A stretch of DNA of 64,000 bases from Cutibacterium porci (GTDB lineage Bacteria; Actinomycetota; Actinomycetes; Propionibacteriales; Propionibacteriaceae), in NCBI RefSeq assembly GCF_009696315.1, contig NZ_VUMG01000001.1, forward strand, positions 496,001-560,000, read 5' to 3'. Positions 27,196 through 35,759 of this stretch are shown piece after piece (position 1 is the stretch's first letter; every line of letters begins with the position of its first letter). The position numbers were made by a program, and so were the translations under genes. The notes beneath the pieces were generated by a model. It worked only from the letters and a program-made list of their open reading frames with translations. It had not been told where the DNA came from and ran no database searches.

Positions 27196-27552
27196 ATGGG
27201 CGATCAGCGACGCATCATTACCACCGATCGTGCCGGTGCCATCTGGGCGGGTATCACCTGGTGTTCACTGCTGCTCTTTATCATCGCGGGGATCGTCGGG
27301 ATGATGGCCCAAACGATGTTGCCGGCTAATCTCGGTTACCCCCAGCTTCACGACAGTAGTGTGCCGGCCTGGCTGACGTGGACGGTCGTCGGCCTCGACG
27401 TCGTGGCCTTTTTCATCCCTCCGCTCGTGGCCACGTCGTGTGGCCGTAAAGCTAAGCGACTCGGTCACCCGGTGCGTTCTGCGGTTCAGATCGCGTGGGC
27501 CACCTTCGCCGTTGTGACGGTGATTAGCTTTTTGCTGGTTTTCTTTGGCTGA
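27196..27552 (+). CDS. Small membrane protein of unknown function
   Basis: 118 aa from an ATG with GGAGG upstream; an earlier ATG at 27,178 would only add six residues. Three hydrophobic segments are visible: about residues 15-43 (AIWAGITWCSLLLFIIAGIV), 63-83 and 97-117 (FAVVTVISFLLVFFG). No catalytic motif. It lies between SRP RNA and dnaX; I do not recognise a family. Confidence 0.75.
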   Translation: MGDQRRIITTDRAGAIWAGITWCSLLLFIIAGIVGMMAQTMLPANLGYPQLHDSSVPAWLTWTVVGLDVVAFFIPPLVATSCGRKAKRLGHPVRSAVQIAWATFAVVTVISFLLVFFG

Positions 27553-27599
27553 GGGTGTTCCGTCCGGAGCTGGTCGGACCGATGGGAATGTGTCGCAAC

Positions 27600-27619
27600 T
27601 GTAAACTAGGGTTTACACC
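27600..27619 (+). promoter_or_regulatory. Inverted repeat and -10 element before dnaX
   Basis: TGTAAAC-TAGG-GTTTACA is a perfect 7-bp inverted repeat ending 2 nt before the GTG of dnaX. It contains TAAACT (27,602-27,607), placed about 12 nt before the start codon. No ribosome site is present, so a leaderless transcript with an operator over its promoter is plausible. Confidence 0.4.
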
Positions 27620-30562
27620 GTGGATGAGAAGGTGCCTGAACCGGGCATGGAGGACGAGGCCGTCGAGCCTGAGGTCTTCGAGCAAGGCGGTCCGGATCTT
27701 TTCGGTGACGAGGAGTCGCCACGCCCCGTCGTACTTCCTGACGAAGCCACCCCTGATGACGACCTTCCCTCGGATTCTCGCGACCCAGGGCTGCTGGACG
27801 GCCCCGAGACCCCTGATGAGCCCGATGGTCTCGAGACGGACGAGGACGTGGACGATAGTGCTGACGTCACTGAGCGGGTTCAGGAATTGATCGGGGAAGC
27901 CCCTGACAGCAACACGGATGGCGATTTCCTAGAGCCTCCACTGGCCCTGTATCGGCGTTACCGTCCCGAGACTTTTGATGAGGTTATCGGCGAGGACCAC
28001 GTCATCGAGCCTCTCAAGCGCGCGATCCTCAATAACCGCGTTAACCATGCCTACTTATTCTCGGGTCCGCGTGGCTGCGGGAAGACGACGACTGCGCGCA
28101 TCCTTGCCCGGGCATTGAACTGTGAGCAGGGCCCGACGCCGACCCCCTGCGGAACGTGTCAGTCGTGCCGCGATCTGGCCTGTGGTGGCCCCGGATCAAT
28201 TGACGTCATCGAAATTGACGCCGCCTCCCACGGCGGAGTCGATGACGCACGTGATCTACGCGAACGCGCCTTTTTCGCCCCAGTACATTCGCGCTACAAG
28301 ATCTACATCATTGACGAGGCCCACATGGTCACCCCGCAGGGCTTTAACGCCTTGCTGAAACTCGTCGAGGAGCCCCCGCCGCACGTCAAATTTATTTTTG
28401 CGACGACGGAACCAGAAAAAGTCATCGGGACGATTCGCTCCCGGACTCACCACTATCCGTTCCGGCTGGTGCCACCGAAGGTGCTCGTCGACTATCTAGC
28501 TGAGCTATGCGGTAAGGAAGGAATTGACGTCGACCACGCCGTCTTGCCGCTAGTAGTGCGCGCCGGCGGTGGGTCGGTGCGAGACAGCCTTTCGGTGCTC
28601 GACCAGCTTCTTGGTGGTGCCGCCGACGGCCACGTCAGTTACGAGCAGGCCGCAGCCCTACTCGGCTACACCCCTGAAGCCCTTCTGGACGAGATCGTTG
28701 ATGCCTTCGCCGCTGGCGACGCCCACCAGGTTTTTGCCACGATCGACAAGGTGATCGAGGTGGGGCAGGATCCTCGCCGTTTCGCTGAGGACCTGCTACG
28801 TCGCATGCGCGACCTCGTCATCATCTCGGCGGTTCCCGACGCCTGCCGAACTGGACTTATCGACGTGTCACCCGAGCAGGGCATCCGGCTTACCCATCAG
28901 GTGGCCGGTTTCGGTGCCGGCGAGCTCACGCGTGCGGCTGAGGTATTGGCCACCGGGCTGACAAATATGCGTGGCACTACTGCTCCCCGGCTCCACCTGG
29001 AGCTGATGTGCTCGCGGATTCTGCTACCCGCAGCTGACACGGACGGTCGGGGCATCCATGCACGTTTAGAGCGGCTGGAGAGGAGAATTGGCGTCTCCGG
29101 GCCTGTCGATGACGCTGAACTCGCTGAGCGCGCGACCCCCGCCCAGCCAGTCTCGCGTCGTGTCGATGCACCCCAGCAGGCTGGTTCCCCTCAACACCGG
29201 CCAGCGGAGCGCCCCTCAAACCCAGAGGGTCGGTCCGCACAAACGCACCATGACGCCACGTCGGGGCAGCGTCCCTCAGGGCGTCCGCGTCCCAGCCGAA
29301 AAGGTTACCGGCCCGGCAATCAGCTGACTGAGTCGTCAAGCGGAGAACCCGGCAATATGCCGCAGGGGCCAGGGTGGTCCACTGAGCCGTCATCTAGCCA
29401 GCATCAGCCATCCCAGCAGGATTATCGCGGCGTTTCTCAACCGCAGCAATCGTCGGATCACCACGGCGGCGACGGCGCCATCGGCGCCATCGACGTCACG
29501 ACGTTGCGTCGCGAGTGGCCGCAGGTCCTTGAGGCCGTCAAGGATGGTGGTCGCGTCGCATGGATGGTCCTCAGCAAGTACGCCCAGGTGCTTGAGGCTC
29601 ATGGCAATCAAGCCACCCTGGGATTCTCTCATGCCGGGGCCCGAGAAAATTTCGTTGCCAGTAATTACCCAAAGATCCTGCACGACGCCGTTGTGAAGGT
29701 GCTGGGTGTGGACCTTACCTTCACGGCAGTCGTCGGAGAACCCCCGGCTGCCGTCCGCCCAGAGCCACATAGCCCAGAGCCACATCGTGCTCAGCCCCAA
29801 CCCGCTGAGACCCAACCCCGTGAGCCCGACCGGCCCGAACCCCAGCCGGTTGTGCAAGAGCCACCGGACGACGACCCCTGGACGCAGGAACCATACAGTC
29901 AAGGTCCGGTTCGAGGCGATGGTCCACCGGACCCTACCGATCCCGGTCGCAATCCCCAGGACCGACCGGGTAACCGTCGTTGTGACGACACGTCAGGGCA
30001 CGAACCTGACCCGTCAGCCAGTTCGCATCCCAGCGAGGATGACAGTTCGGTTCCTGATGCCACGACGGAAGACCAGTACGGAGATATCCGTGATGAGGTC
30101 GTCGAGGCGGGGCCAGTAGCTGGCGCACCAGATCCTGATAGCGGTGAGGCCGCCGACCCTGAGCCAGACCTGGTCCCAGGCGGGGACCACGTCGAGGCTG
30201 CCGAGCACGCCGAAGCCGGTGCGACTCGTCAAAGCGGTGGGTCCTCGCAGCGCACCGTCTCGGTGGCTGAAGGCAGTACCGCCTATGCAGGTGGCAATAC
30301 TGGTCAGAGCGGCGATACTGGTCAGAGCGGGACGACTGGTCATGAAGGAGGCCATGCTCACCGTTGGAGTGAGCGCGCTAAAGGCAGCGTGCGCCCCCTT
30401 GAGATGGCTGCGCGACCCGTCCGGGCCGAAGAGCCGCCGAATGACGATGGGGATTGGGACGACACTGTTGTGGAGGAGTCCGCCGAAACCCCCATTGATC
30501 TCATCATGCGTGAACTAGGTGGTGTTGTCATCGACACTGGTGACGACCCAACCGTCAGATGA
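27620..30562 (+). CDS. dnaX: DNA polymerase III subunits gamma and tau
   Basis: 980 aa, GTG start without a ribosome site. Residues 1-107 are an acidic Asp/Glu/Pro-rich extension not seen in most DnaX. The clamp-loader AAA+ module begins at LYRRYRPETFDEVIG, with GPRGCGKTT (about 149), a four-Cys zinc module (CEQGPTPTPCGTCQSC) and IIDEAHM (about 230), then the sensor SRTHHYPFR-like region. Domain III ends near 480; a Pro/Gln/Ser-rich linker leads to a conserved block at about 620-710 (REWPQVLEAVKDGGRVAWM), the tau part that contacts polymerase. The remaining 270 residues are low complexity. It loads the beta clamp at the replication fork. ybaB and recR follow, a classical order. Confidence 0.95.
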   Translation: MDEKVPEPGMEDEAVEPEVFEQGGPDLFGDEESPRPVVLPDEATPDDDLPSDSRDPGLLDGPETPDEPDGLETDEDVDDSADVTERVQELIGEAPDSNTDGDFLEPPLALYRRYRPETFDEVIGEDHVIEPLKRAILNNRVNHAYLFSGPRGCGKTTTARILARALNCEQGPTPTPCGTCQSCRDLACGGPGSIDVIEIDAASHGGVDDARDLRERAFFAPVHSRYKIYIIDEAHMVTPQGFNALLKLVEEPPPHVKFIFATTEPEKVIGTIRSRTHHYPFRLVPPKVLVDYLAELCGKEGIDVDHAVLPLVVRAGGGSVRDSLSVLDQLLGGAADGHVSYEQAAALLGYTPEALLDEIVDAFAAGDAHQVFATIDKVIEVGQDPRRFAEDLLRRMRDLVIISAVPDACRTGLIDVSPEQGIRLTHQVAGFGAGELTRAAEVLATGLTNMRGTTAPRLHLELMCSRILLPAADTDGRGIHARLERLERRIGVSGPVDDAELAERATPAQPVSRRVDAPQQAGSPQHRPAERPSNPEGRSAQTHHDATSGQRPSGRPRPSRKGYRPGNQLTESSSGEPGNMPQGPGWSTEPSSSQHQPSQQDYRGVSQPQQSSDHHGGDGAIGAIDVTTLRREWPQVLEAVKDGGRVAWMVLSKYAQVLEAHGNQATLGFSHAGARENFVASNYPKILHDAVVKVLGVDLTFTAVVGEPPAAVRPEPHSPEPHRAQPQPAETQPREPDRPEPQPVVQEPPDDDPWTQEPYSQGPVRGDGPPDPTDPGRNPQDRPGNRRCDDTSGHEPDPSASSHPSEDDSSVPDATTEDQYGDIRDEVVEAGPVAGAPDPDSGEAADPEPDLVPGGDHVEAAEHAEAGATRQSGGSSQRTVSVAEGSTAYAGGNTGQSGDTGQSGTTGHEGGHAHRWSERAKGSVRPLEMAARPVRAEEPPNDDGDWDDTVVEESAETPIDLIMRELGGVVIDTGDDPTVR

Positions 30563-30667
30563 CCCCAGGAACGTCGTACCCCACGATCCCGTCGCTGCTG
30601 GCGGCTACTGTGGGTCACGACACCGCCCCACTGGCGAGGAGCAGGGGCCATACTTACAGGAGACACT

Positions 30668-30991
30668 ATGACCACTGGAGGATTCGACCTCGGCGGACTC
30701 GACATGGGCGCCTTGCTTGCTCAGGCCCAGTCCGTCCAGAGCCAGCTCGAGGCGGCGCAGAATCAGCTCGCGGAGAGCAGTTTTGAGGGTACTGCTGGGG
30801 GCGGTCTGGTACGCGCCACCGTCACTGGAACGGGCGAACTTGACGCACTGACAATTGCGCCGGAGGCTCTTGAAGACGCCGACGCCGAGACGCTTGCCGA
30901 CCTCGTGGTGGCTGCCGTCAAGGACGCTACCGAGCAGGCCCACAGTATGCAGCAGTCCCTCATGCCTCAGATGCCCGGCCTTGGGCTGTGA
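30668..30991 (+). CDS. YbaB/EbfC nucleoid-associated protein
   Basis: 107 aa with an ATG preceded by AGGAG. Long N-terminal helix (MGALLAQAQSVQSQLEAAQN), central strands (GGLVRATVTGTGELDALTI) and a C-terminal helix ending in a Met/Gly-rich tail (PQMPGLGL). This is the usual length and layout of YbaB, a dimeric DNA-binding protein. Its place between dnaX and recR is highly conserved in bacteria. Confidence 0.95.
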   Translation: MTTGGFDLGGLDMGALLAQAQSVQSQLEAAQNQLAESSFEGTAGGGLVRATVTGTGELDALTIAPEALEDADAETLADLVVAAVKDATEQAHSMQQSLMPQMPGLGL

Positions 30992-31021
30992 GCTACCCCA
31001 GCACGCTAGACAGGAGAATTG

Positions 31022-31627
31022 ATGTACGACGGTCCGCTGCAAGAACTTATTGACGCCCTTTCCCGCTTGCCGGGGATCGGGCCGAAAGGCGCACAGCGGA
31101 TCGCTTTCCATATCCTTGACGCTCCCGCAGAGGAAGTCAATGAGCTGGCCGATGCTCTGCGTGAGGTTAAAGAGAAGGCCAAGTTCTGCAAAGTGTGTTT
31201 CAATGTGTCTTCTGATGAGGTGTGTCAGTATTGTCGCGATCCGCGCCGTGACCAGTCGATGATATGCGTTGTTGAGGAATCCAAAGATGTTATTGCGGTA
31301 GAGCGCACCCGGCAGTTCCGCGGTTTATACCACGTTCTTGGTGGAGCTATCTCACCGCTGGATGGGAAGGGCCCAGCGGACCTTCACATTCGGGAACTGT
31401 GCCAACGCTTGGCTGATGAAACGGTCACCGAGGTCATCTTGGCTACCAACCCGAACCTTGAAGGAGAGGCAACGGCAACATATCTCTCCCGTCTCATCGG
31501 TCCCATGGGCGTGACGGTATCCCGGCTGGCATCTGGCCTGCCTGTCGGCGGTGACCTAGAGTACGCCGATGAGGTCACTCTGGGGCGGGCCTTTGAGGGG
31601 CGCCTTCATGTGGGGGTCGGCGCGTGA
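31022..31627 (+). CDS. recR: Recombination mediator RecR
   Basis: 201 aa, start ATG at 31,022 with AGGAG upstream. Helix-hairpin-helix [16 protein letters not shown] (about 12-28), a C4 zinc finger ([16 protein letters not shown], about 56-71), then a Toprim domain ([26 protein letters not shown]) and the closing [21 protein letters not shown] signature. RecR acts with RecF/RecO to load RecA on SSB-coated gaps. Complete and of standard length. Confidence 0.97.
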   Translation: MYDGPLQELIDALSRLPGIGPKGAQRIAFHILDAPAEEVNELADALREVKEKAKFCKVCFNVSSDEVCQYCRDPRRDQSMICVVEESKDVIAVERTRQFRGLYHVLGGAISPLDGKGPADLHIRELCQRLADETVTEVILATNPNLEGEATATYLSRLIGPMGVTVSRLASGLPVGGDLEYADEVTLGRAFEGRLHVGVGA

Positions 31628-31671
31628 TGAGCGTCATGTCTCACTAAGTGGTCAAAAAGGTGGGTAATTTC

Positions 31672-31701
31672 TTGACTTAAGGATATCGCGTATGCGATAA
31701 T
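31672..31701 (+). promoter_or_regulatory. padR promoter with palindromic operator
   Basis: TTGACT (31,672-31,677), 18-bp spacer, GATAAT (31,696-31,701). The palindrome TATCGC-GTAT-GCGATA (31,684-31,699) covers the spacer and -10. A site in this position would let the PadR protein repress its own operon. Confidence 0.7.
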
Positions 31702-31735
31702 TAAATGAGATCGAAGCACGGCATCCGGAGGTCAC

Positions 31736-32311
31736 ATGTCGATCAAGTTCGCCATCCTCGCGCTATTGGCTGAGAAGCCCCGTCATGGGTATGAGATCAA
31801 GAATGAGTTTGATCGACGTACAAATCACACGTGGCCTTTGAACATTGGACAGGTTTACACCACATTGGACCGTCTTGAACGCGATGGGTTGTGCTACCGC
31901 GGCGATGAAACTCCTGATGGCAGGGTTATTGCCACCATCAGTTCAAAGGGCCGCGAGGAGGTGCGTCAATGGTTCGCGACTCCGGTCGCCCCAGCTAACC
32001 CGCCCCGCAATGAGCTGGCCATCAAGATCGCCTTGGCAGCTACGTCGAGTGATGTTGACGTCGCTGCCCTCATTCAGGAGCAGCGTCACGCCACCATGCA
32101 TCAGTTACAAGAGTTCCGACAGGCCCGCCGTGGCGTCGCTGACGATGACCTCGCTGGCCAACTACTCGTTGACGGAATGATCTTCGCGGCTGAGGCGGAA
32201 ATTCGTTGGCTTGACCACTGCGAGTCTAAAGCGATACAAGCGTCTCACTCCCGCTCTTATCAGCCCGTTGAGGCAGTCGCTGAAGACTCTAAGACCGTTC
32301 AGAAGGCCTGA
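31736..32311 (+). CDS. PadR-family transcriptional regulator
   Basis: 191 aa, ATG with GGAGG at good spacing. The winged helix (residues 5-80) has the family pattern FAILALLAEKPRHGYEIKNEF and GQVYTTLDRLERDGL; the C-terminal half (90-170) is the helical dimerisation domain of the Vir_AR type. It precedes an ABC transporter by a few bases, an arrangement common for PadR repressors that control drug or peptide exporters. The inducer is unknown. Confidence 0.92.
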   Translation: MSIKFAILALLAEKPRHGYEIKNEFDRRTNHTWPLNIGQVYTTLDRLERDGLCYRGDETPDGRVIATISSKGREEVRQWFATPVAPANPPRNELAIKIALAATSSDVDVAALIQEQRHATMHQLQEFRQARRGVADDDLAGQLLVDGMIFAAEAEIRWLDHCESKAIQASHSRSYQPVEAVAEDSKTVQKA

Positions 32312-32316
32312 ACCGG

Positions 32317-33099
32317 ATGACGTCGACCCCGTCGCGCGCCGCTGACCACGTCACTTCTGCGGCGCAGCGCACCGTGCTGTCCTTAGACCACGTGAGTCGT
32401 TCTTTTGGTGCGGGTGAGCAGCGGGTCGACGCTATCGTTGACGTCAGCCTGGGTGTTAGCCCAGGCACTTTTGCGGCTGTCATGGGGCCGTCGGGGTCTG
32501 GAAAGTCTACTCTCCTTGGTTTAGCTGGCGGATTGGACCAGCCCACCTCTGGCACGGTGTCAGTGTGTGGTGAGCCCCTTAGTGGTATGTCGCGTGACGA
32601 CCTCGCACGGGTGCGGCGTCGCCAACTTGGCTTCGTTTTTCAGGACTACAACCTCGTTCCTACCCTTACCGCCGTCGAAAACGTATCGCTGCCGCTGGAA
32701 CTTGACGGAGTCTCGGCGACCAGAGCCCGCAAAGCTGCTGAAATCGCCCTCGAACGTGTTGGGGTTCCTGAGCTCGTTGATCGCCACATCGAGAAGATGT
32801 CGGGTGGGCAGCGTCAACGGGTAGCTATCGCGCGCGGCATCGTCGGTGACCGTCGTGTTTTGCTAGCCGATGAGCCCACTGGCGCGCTTGACTCGGCCAC
32901 CGGCGACGAGATTATGAGCCTCATTCGGGCTCTCGCTGACGAGGGGGTCGCCGTCGTTTTGGTGACTCACGAGGCCCGCCACGCGGCATGGGCCGACCGG
33001 GTAATTTTCCTGCGAGACGGCAGACTCGTCGACGAGTCCCAGGTTGTCAGCGATCCTATGGAGCTGCTCAACGACAATCCGAAACGTGGCCAGTGGTGA
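32317..33099 (+). CDS. ABC transporter ATP-binding protein, MacB/LolD type
   Basis: 260 aa with complete nucleotide-binding motifs: GPSGSGKST Walker A, VFQDYNLVP Q-loop, MSGGQRQRVAIARG signature, VLLADEPTGALDS Walker B and VTHEARHA switch His. The LFNLVPTLTAVENV-type region and the GALDS ending place it with ATPases that pair with FtsX-like permeases. It starts 5 bp after padR and overlaps the permease gene as GTGA. Confidence 0.95.
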   Translation: MTSTPSRAADHVTSAAQRTVLSLDHVSRSFGAGEQRVDAIVDVSLGVSPGTFAAVMGPSGSGKSTLLGLAGGLDQPTSGTVSVCGEPLSGMSRDDLARVRRRQLGFVFQDYNLVPTLTAVENVSLPLELDGVSATRARKAAEIALERVGVPELVDRHIEKMSGGQRQRVAIARGIVGDRRVLLADEPTGALDSATGDEIMSLIRALADEGVAVVLVTHEARHAAWADRVIFLRDGRLVDESQVVSDPMELLNDNPKRGQW

Positions 33100-35756
33100 C
33101 GCCAACCCAGACAATGCCCGAAAACTCCTCGACTAGCACGGTTCGCCTTTCCGGAGACGCCATCGCCCGAGGGCGACCCCACCGTCGCCTCATCAATCGG
33201 CTGGCAGTGCGCGACGTCGGCAGGCACAAGATGCGCTCGCTGCTCATCGTGATGCTCATAGCCCTGCCGGTGGCCATCATGTCCGGGCTAGGGGTGCTGC
33301 TGCGTTCGGACGGTAGCATTTCTGCCGACCAAAGCGTCTCCAACTATGGTGACGCCGACATGGTCATTAGCCCGATGTCGAACTGGGACGGCCACTGTTT
33401 TCAGCAAGCGCCGTCTGACGCGTACTGCGCCGGCAGCGCTGAGCCAGATGCACGCCAACGAACCCAGCAGCAGGAAGCACTGGCCAATCTAGAGTTGCCG
33501 GGCCGTGAGATGCACCCGTTGAGAACCATTGAGGCAAGTGTCTCTTGGCGGCTCACCACGTTGCCAGCAACGGTCAAGGCGATGGACCTCACCACTATGC
33601 GTCCCTATCGCATGGAGCTGCCACGTGGGCCGATGCCTACTGGCAACAACATTTGGGTGACGACCGGCGCTGCGAAAGATTTCAGCTGGTCGGTGGGATC
33701 GCGGGTTACCGTCAACGGGCACCAATACGCCGTTACCGGGCTCGTCCGGGAAGGATGGTCGGGGCGTGGCCCCGTCATCTGGGTGGCCCCCAACAGCCCG
33801 TTAGCCCATGGCGGGGAGCTCAGCTACTACGTTAAAGGCGCATCTCTTACCAAGCAACAGGTCAAGAAACTCAACGCGTCGGGGGTCGGTGTGGCCGACC
33901 GTCGGGCCGACGAGAGCATTAACCAAGACGACTCCACCGAACGAATGGTATTCGCTCTATCGCTTGCTGCCGGGGTGCTCTCGGCTATCGTCGTCGCGAC
34001 TATTGCAGCCGCAGCATTCGCTATTGGTGCTCGTCAGCAGCGACGGATGCTTGCCCTGCTTGGCATTACCGGTGCCGCTCGACGCGACCTCATGGGTGTG
34101 ATGATTCATCAGGGATTGCTGTTGGGTCTGTCGGGAGCATTACTCGGGGTAGGCCTCGGGGTGGGCCTGGGTAATGGTGCGGTGGCGATCATTCGCACGA
34201 TGAACCCCGACTACATCACCTACGGGGTTGACTGGGGATATGTCACCGTAGGATTCGTCGTCGGTTTGCTCGCCGCGCTGGCCGCCTGTTGGTTCCCGGC
34301 CCGTGACGTCGCCCGCCAAGACGTCCTCATGGGCGTCAAACATGCCGAATCCGCAGCACCGCCCGCGCGCCGACCAATCCTGGCGATCGTCATCGCCGTG
34401 ATGAGTGTGCTCGCCGGAGTCGGGGGTGTCATATACAGCCATCGTGGCACGAACGGCGACGCGATGGTGCGCCTGAATATCGGCATCATCATCACGATCG
34501 TCGTGCTGTACGTGGCGGTTGTGTTCGCGTTGCCTTGGCTAGTGGACAAAATCTCCGGACGCAAATCATCGTCACTGTCGATCCGCTTCGCGTTGCGCGA
34601 TCTCAACCGGAACCGGGGACGTGCCGTACCAGGGGTTGCCGCCTCCATGGCTATCGTCGTGCTGGCGTGCGCTGCCGTCACGTTATGCCAGAGCGTCGCC
34701 ATCCAGGACAGAGCTCAATACCGCCCGGAACTTGGACAGCAAATTGGTGTTCTCACCGGCGAGCAAAATGACGGGCTCAGGGCCTCGGACAATCGCGTCA
34801 GCGAGGAGATACAGCGGGTCACCGCGGTCTTTGGGCCGCAGGTGAAATACCTGAGACCGGAAGTGCCGGTGACGTGCAGCCAGGACGGGAAATACTGCTA
34901 CAGCAACCTAGAAGTTGCTGCCAAGGTACCTGACGCTGCCAACGAATCCACAGTGACGTCGTCTACGGTCATTATTGACGACGGCACCCTTTATGAGTTG
35001 CTGACTGGGGAGAAAGCAGACGGTCGGGTCATGAAGGCTCTCGACGAGGGAGTCATCCTGTTCTCGCCTGATGCCCCGCAAGTTTCGCAGGCTGTCATCT
35101 CCAACAACGAGGAGCCTCCCGGCACTGATACCACTGTCCTTCCAGCCATCCAGGCCCCTCGTCACGCCATGGGATATGGTATGCCCAACCTCATCAGCCG
35201 CAAGATGGCGGCGAAGGTGCTAGGGGTAAGCCCCGACAAGATGAAAACCCAATCCTCGACGGTGTGGTTGCGACTGCCGCACACTCCGACCGCACAGGAG
35301 GGCGAGCAGCTACAGCGTTCCCTTATGGACGTCACCGGGTCGCCCTCGGAATTCATGTGGGAAGTAGGTTACTCGGACGTCGCTGGGGCGGTGGTGCGCT
35401 GGGCGGCTGTGGTCGGTGCGGTGCTCGCGTTATGCGTCGGTGCTGTGGTATTGGCCTTGACATTGTCCGATTCGAGAAGTTCGCGCACCGGTATCGCAAC
35501 AGTAGGCGCTTCGAAGGCGACCCTGAGGCGGATAGTGGCCGCGCAGACCCTTGTGACGACAGGGCTTGGTCAGGCCCTTGGCTTCCTTGTGGGATTCGTA
35601 CCTGCCGTCGTCATGACGTGTCTCGGCTCTCATCGGCCAGCGCCAATGCCACTGCCGTGGTTGGCGCTTATCGTGCTGGTGCCCCCGGTACTGCTGTCCT
35701 TAGTGATGATGGTTGCCGTGCCAGTACCGCGACCAAAGATGCAGCGACTCGACTAA
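33096..35756 (+). CDS. FtsX-like ABC transporter permease
   Basis: 886 aa if started at the GTG that overlaps the ATPase stop; the frame is open further upstream but inside the ATPase gene. A first membrane helix (MLIALPVAIMSGLGVLL) is followed by a roughly 200-residue extracytoplasmic domain, a three-helix FtsX module (about 285-410), a further helix pair, a second external domain, and a last three-helix block ending near 880. This two-FtsX layout is usual for actinobacterial exporters or mechanotransmission transporters of antimicrobial peptides. Cargo unknown. The stop lies 3 bp from the convergent ThrE-like gene. Confidence 0.92.
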   Translation: MTPTQTMPENSSTSTVRLSGDAIARGRPHRRLINRLAVRDVGRHKMRSLLIVMLIALPVAIMSGLGVLLRSDGSISADQSVSNYGDADMVISPMSNWDGHCFQQAPSDAYCAGSAEPDARQRTQQQEALANLELPGREMHPLRTIEASVSWRLTTLPATVKAMDLTTMRPYRMELPRGPMPTGNNIWVTTGAAKDFSWSVGSRVTVNGHQYAVTGLVREGWSGRGPVIWVAPNSPLAHGGELSYYVKGASLTKQQVKKLNASGVGVADRRADESINQDDSTERMVFALSLAAGVLSAIVVATIAAAAFAIGARQQRRMLALLGITGAARRDLMGVMIHQGLLLGLSGALLGVGLGVGLGNGAVAIIRTMNPDYITYGVDWGYVTVGFVVGLLAALAACWFPARDVARQDVLMGVKHAESAAPPARRPILAIVIAVMSVLAGVGGVIYSHRGTNGDAMVRLNIGIIITIVVLYVAVVFALPWLVDKISGRKSSSLSIRFALRDLNRNRGRAVPGVAASMAIVVLACAAVTLCQSVAIQDRAQYRPELGQQIGVLTGEQNDGLRASDNRVSEEIQRVTAVFGPQVKYLRPEVPVTCSQDGKYCYSNLEVAAKVPDAANESTVTSSTVIIDDGTLYELLTGEKADGRVMKALDEGVILFSPDAPQVSQAVISNNEEPPGTDTTVLPAIQAPRHAMGYGMPNLISRKMAAKVLGVSPDKMKTQSSTVWLRLPHTPTAQEGEQLQRSLMDVTGSPSEFMWEVGYSDVAGAVVRWAAVVGAVLALCVGAVVLALTLSDSRSSRTGIATVGASKATLRRIVAAQTLVTTGLGQALGFLVGFVPAVVMTCLGSHRPAPMPLPWLALIVLVPPVLLSLVMMVAVPVPRPKMQRLD

Positions 35757-35759
35757 CGC

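Noticed and set aside
27613-27870. Ser/Gly-rich minus frame opposite dnaX
   Set aside because: Antisense shadow of the Asp/Glu/Pro-rich extension.
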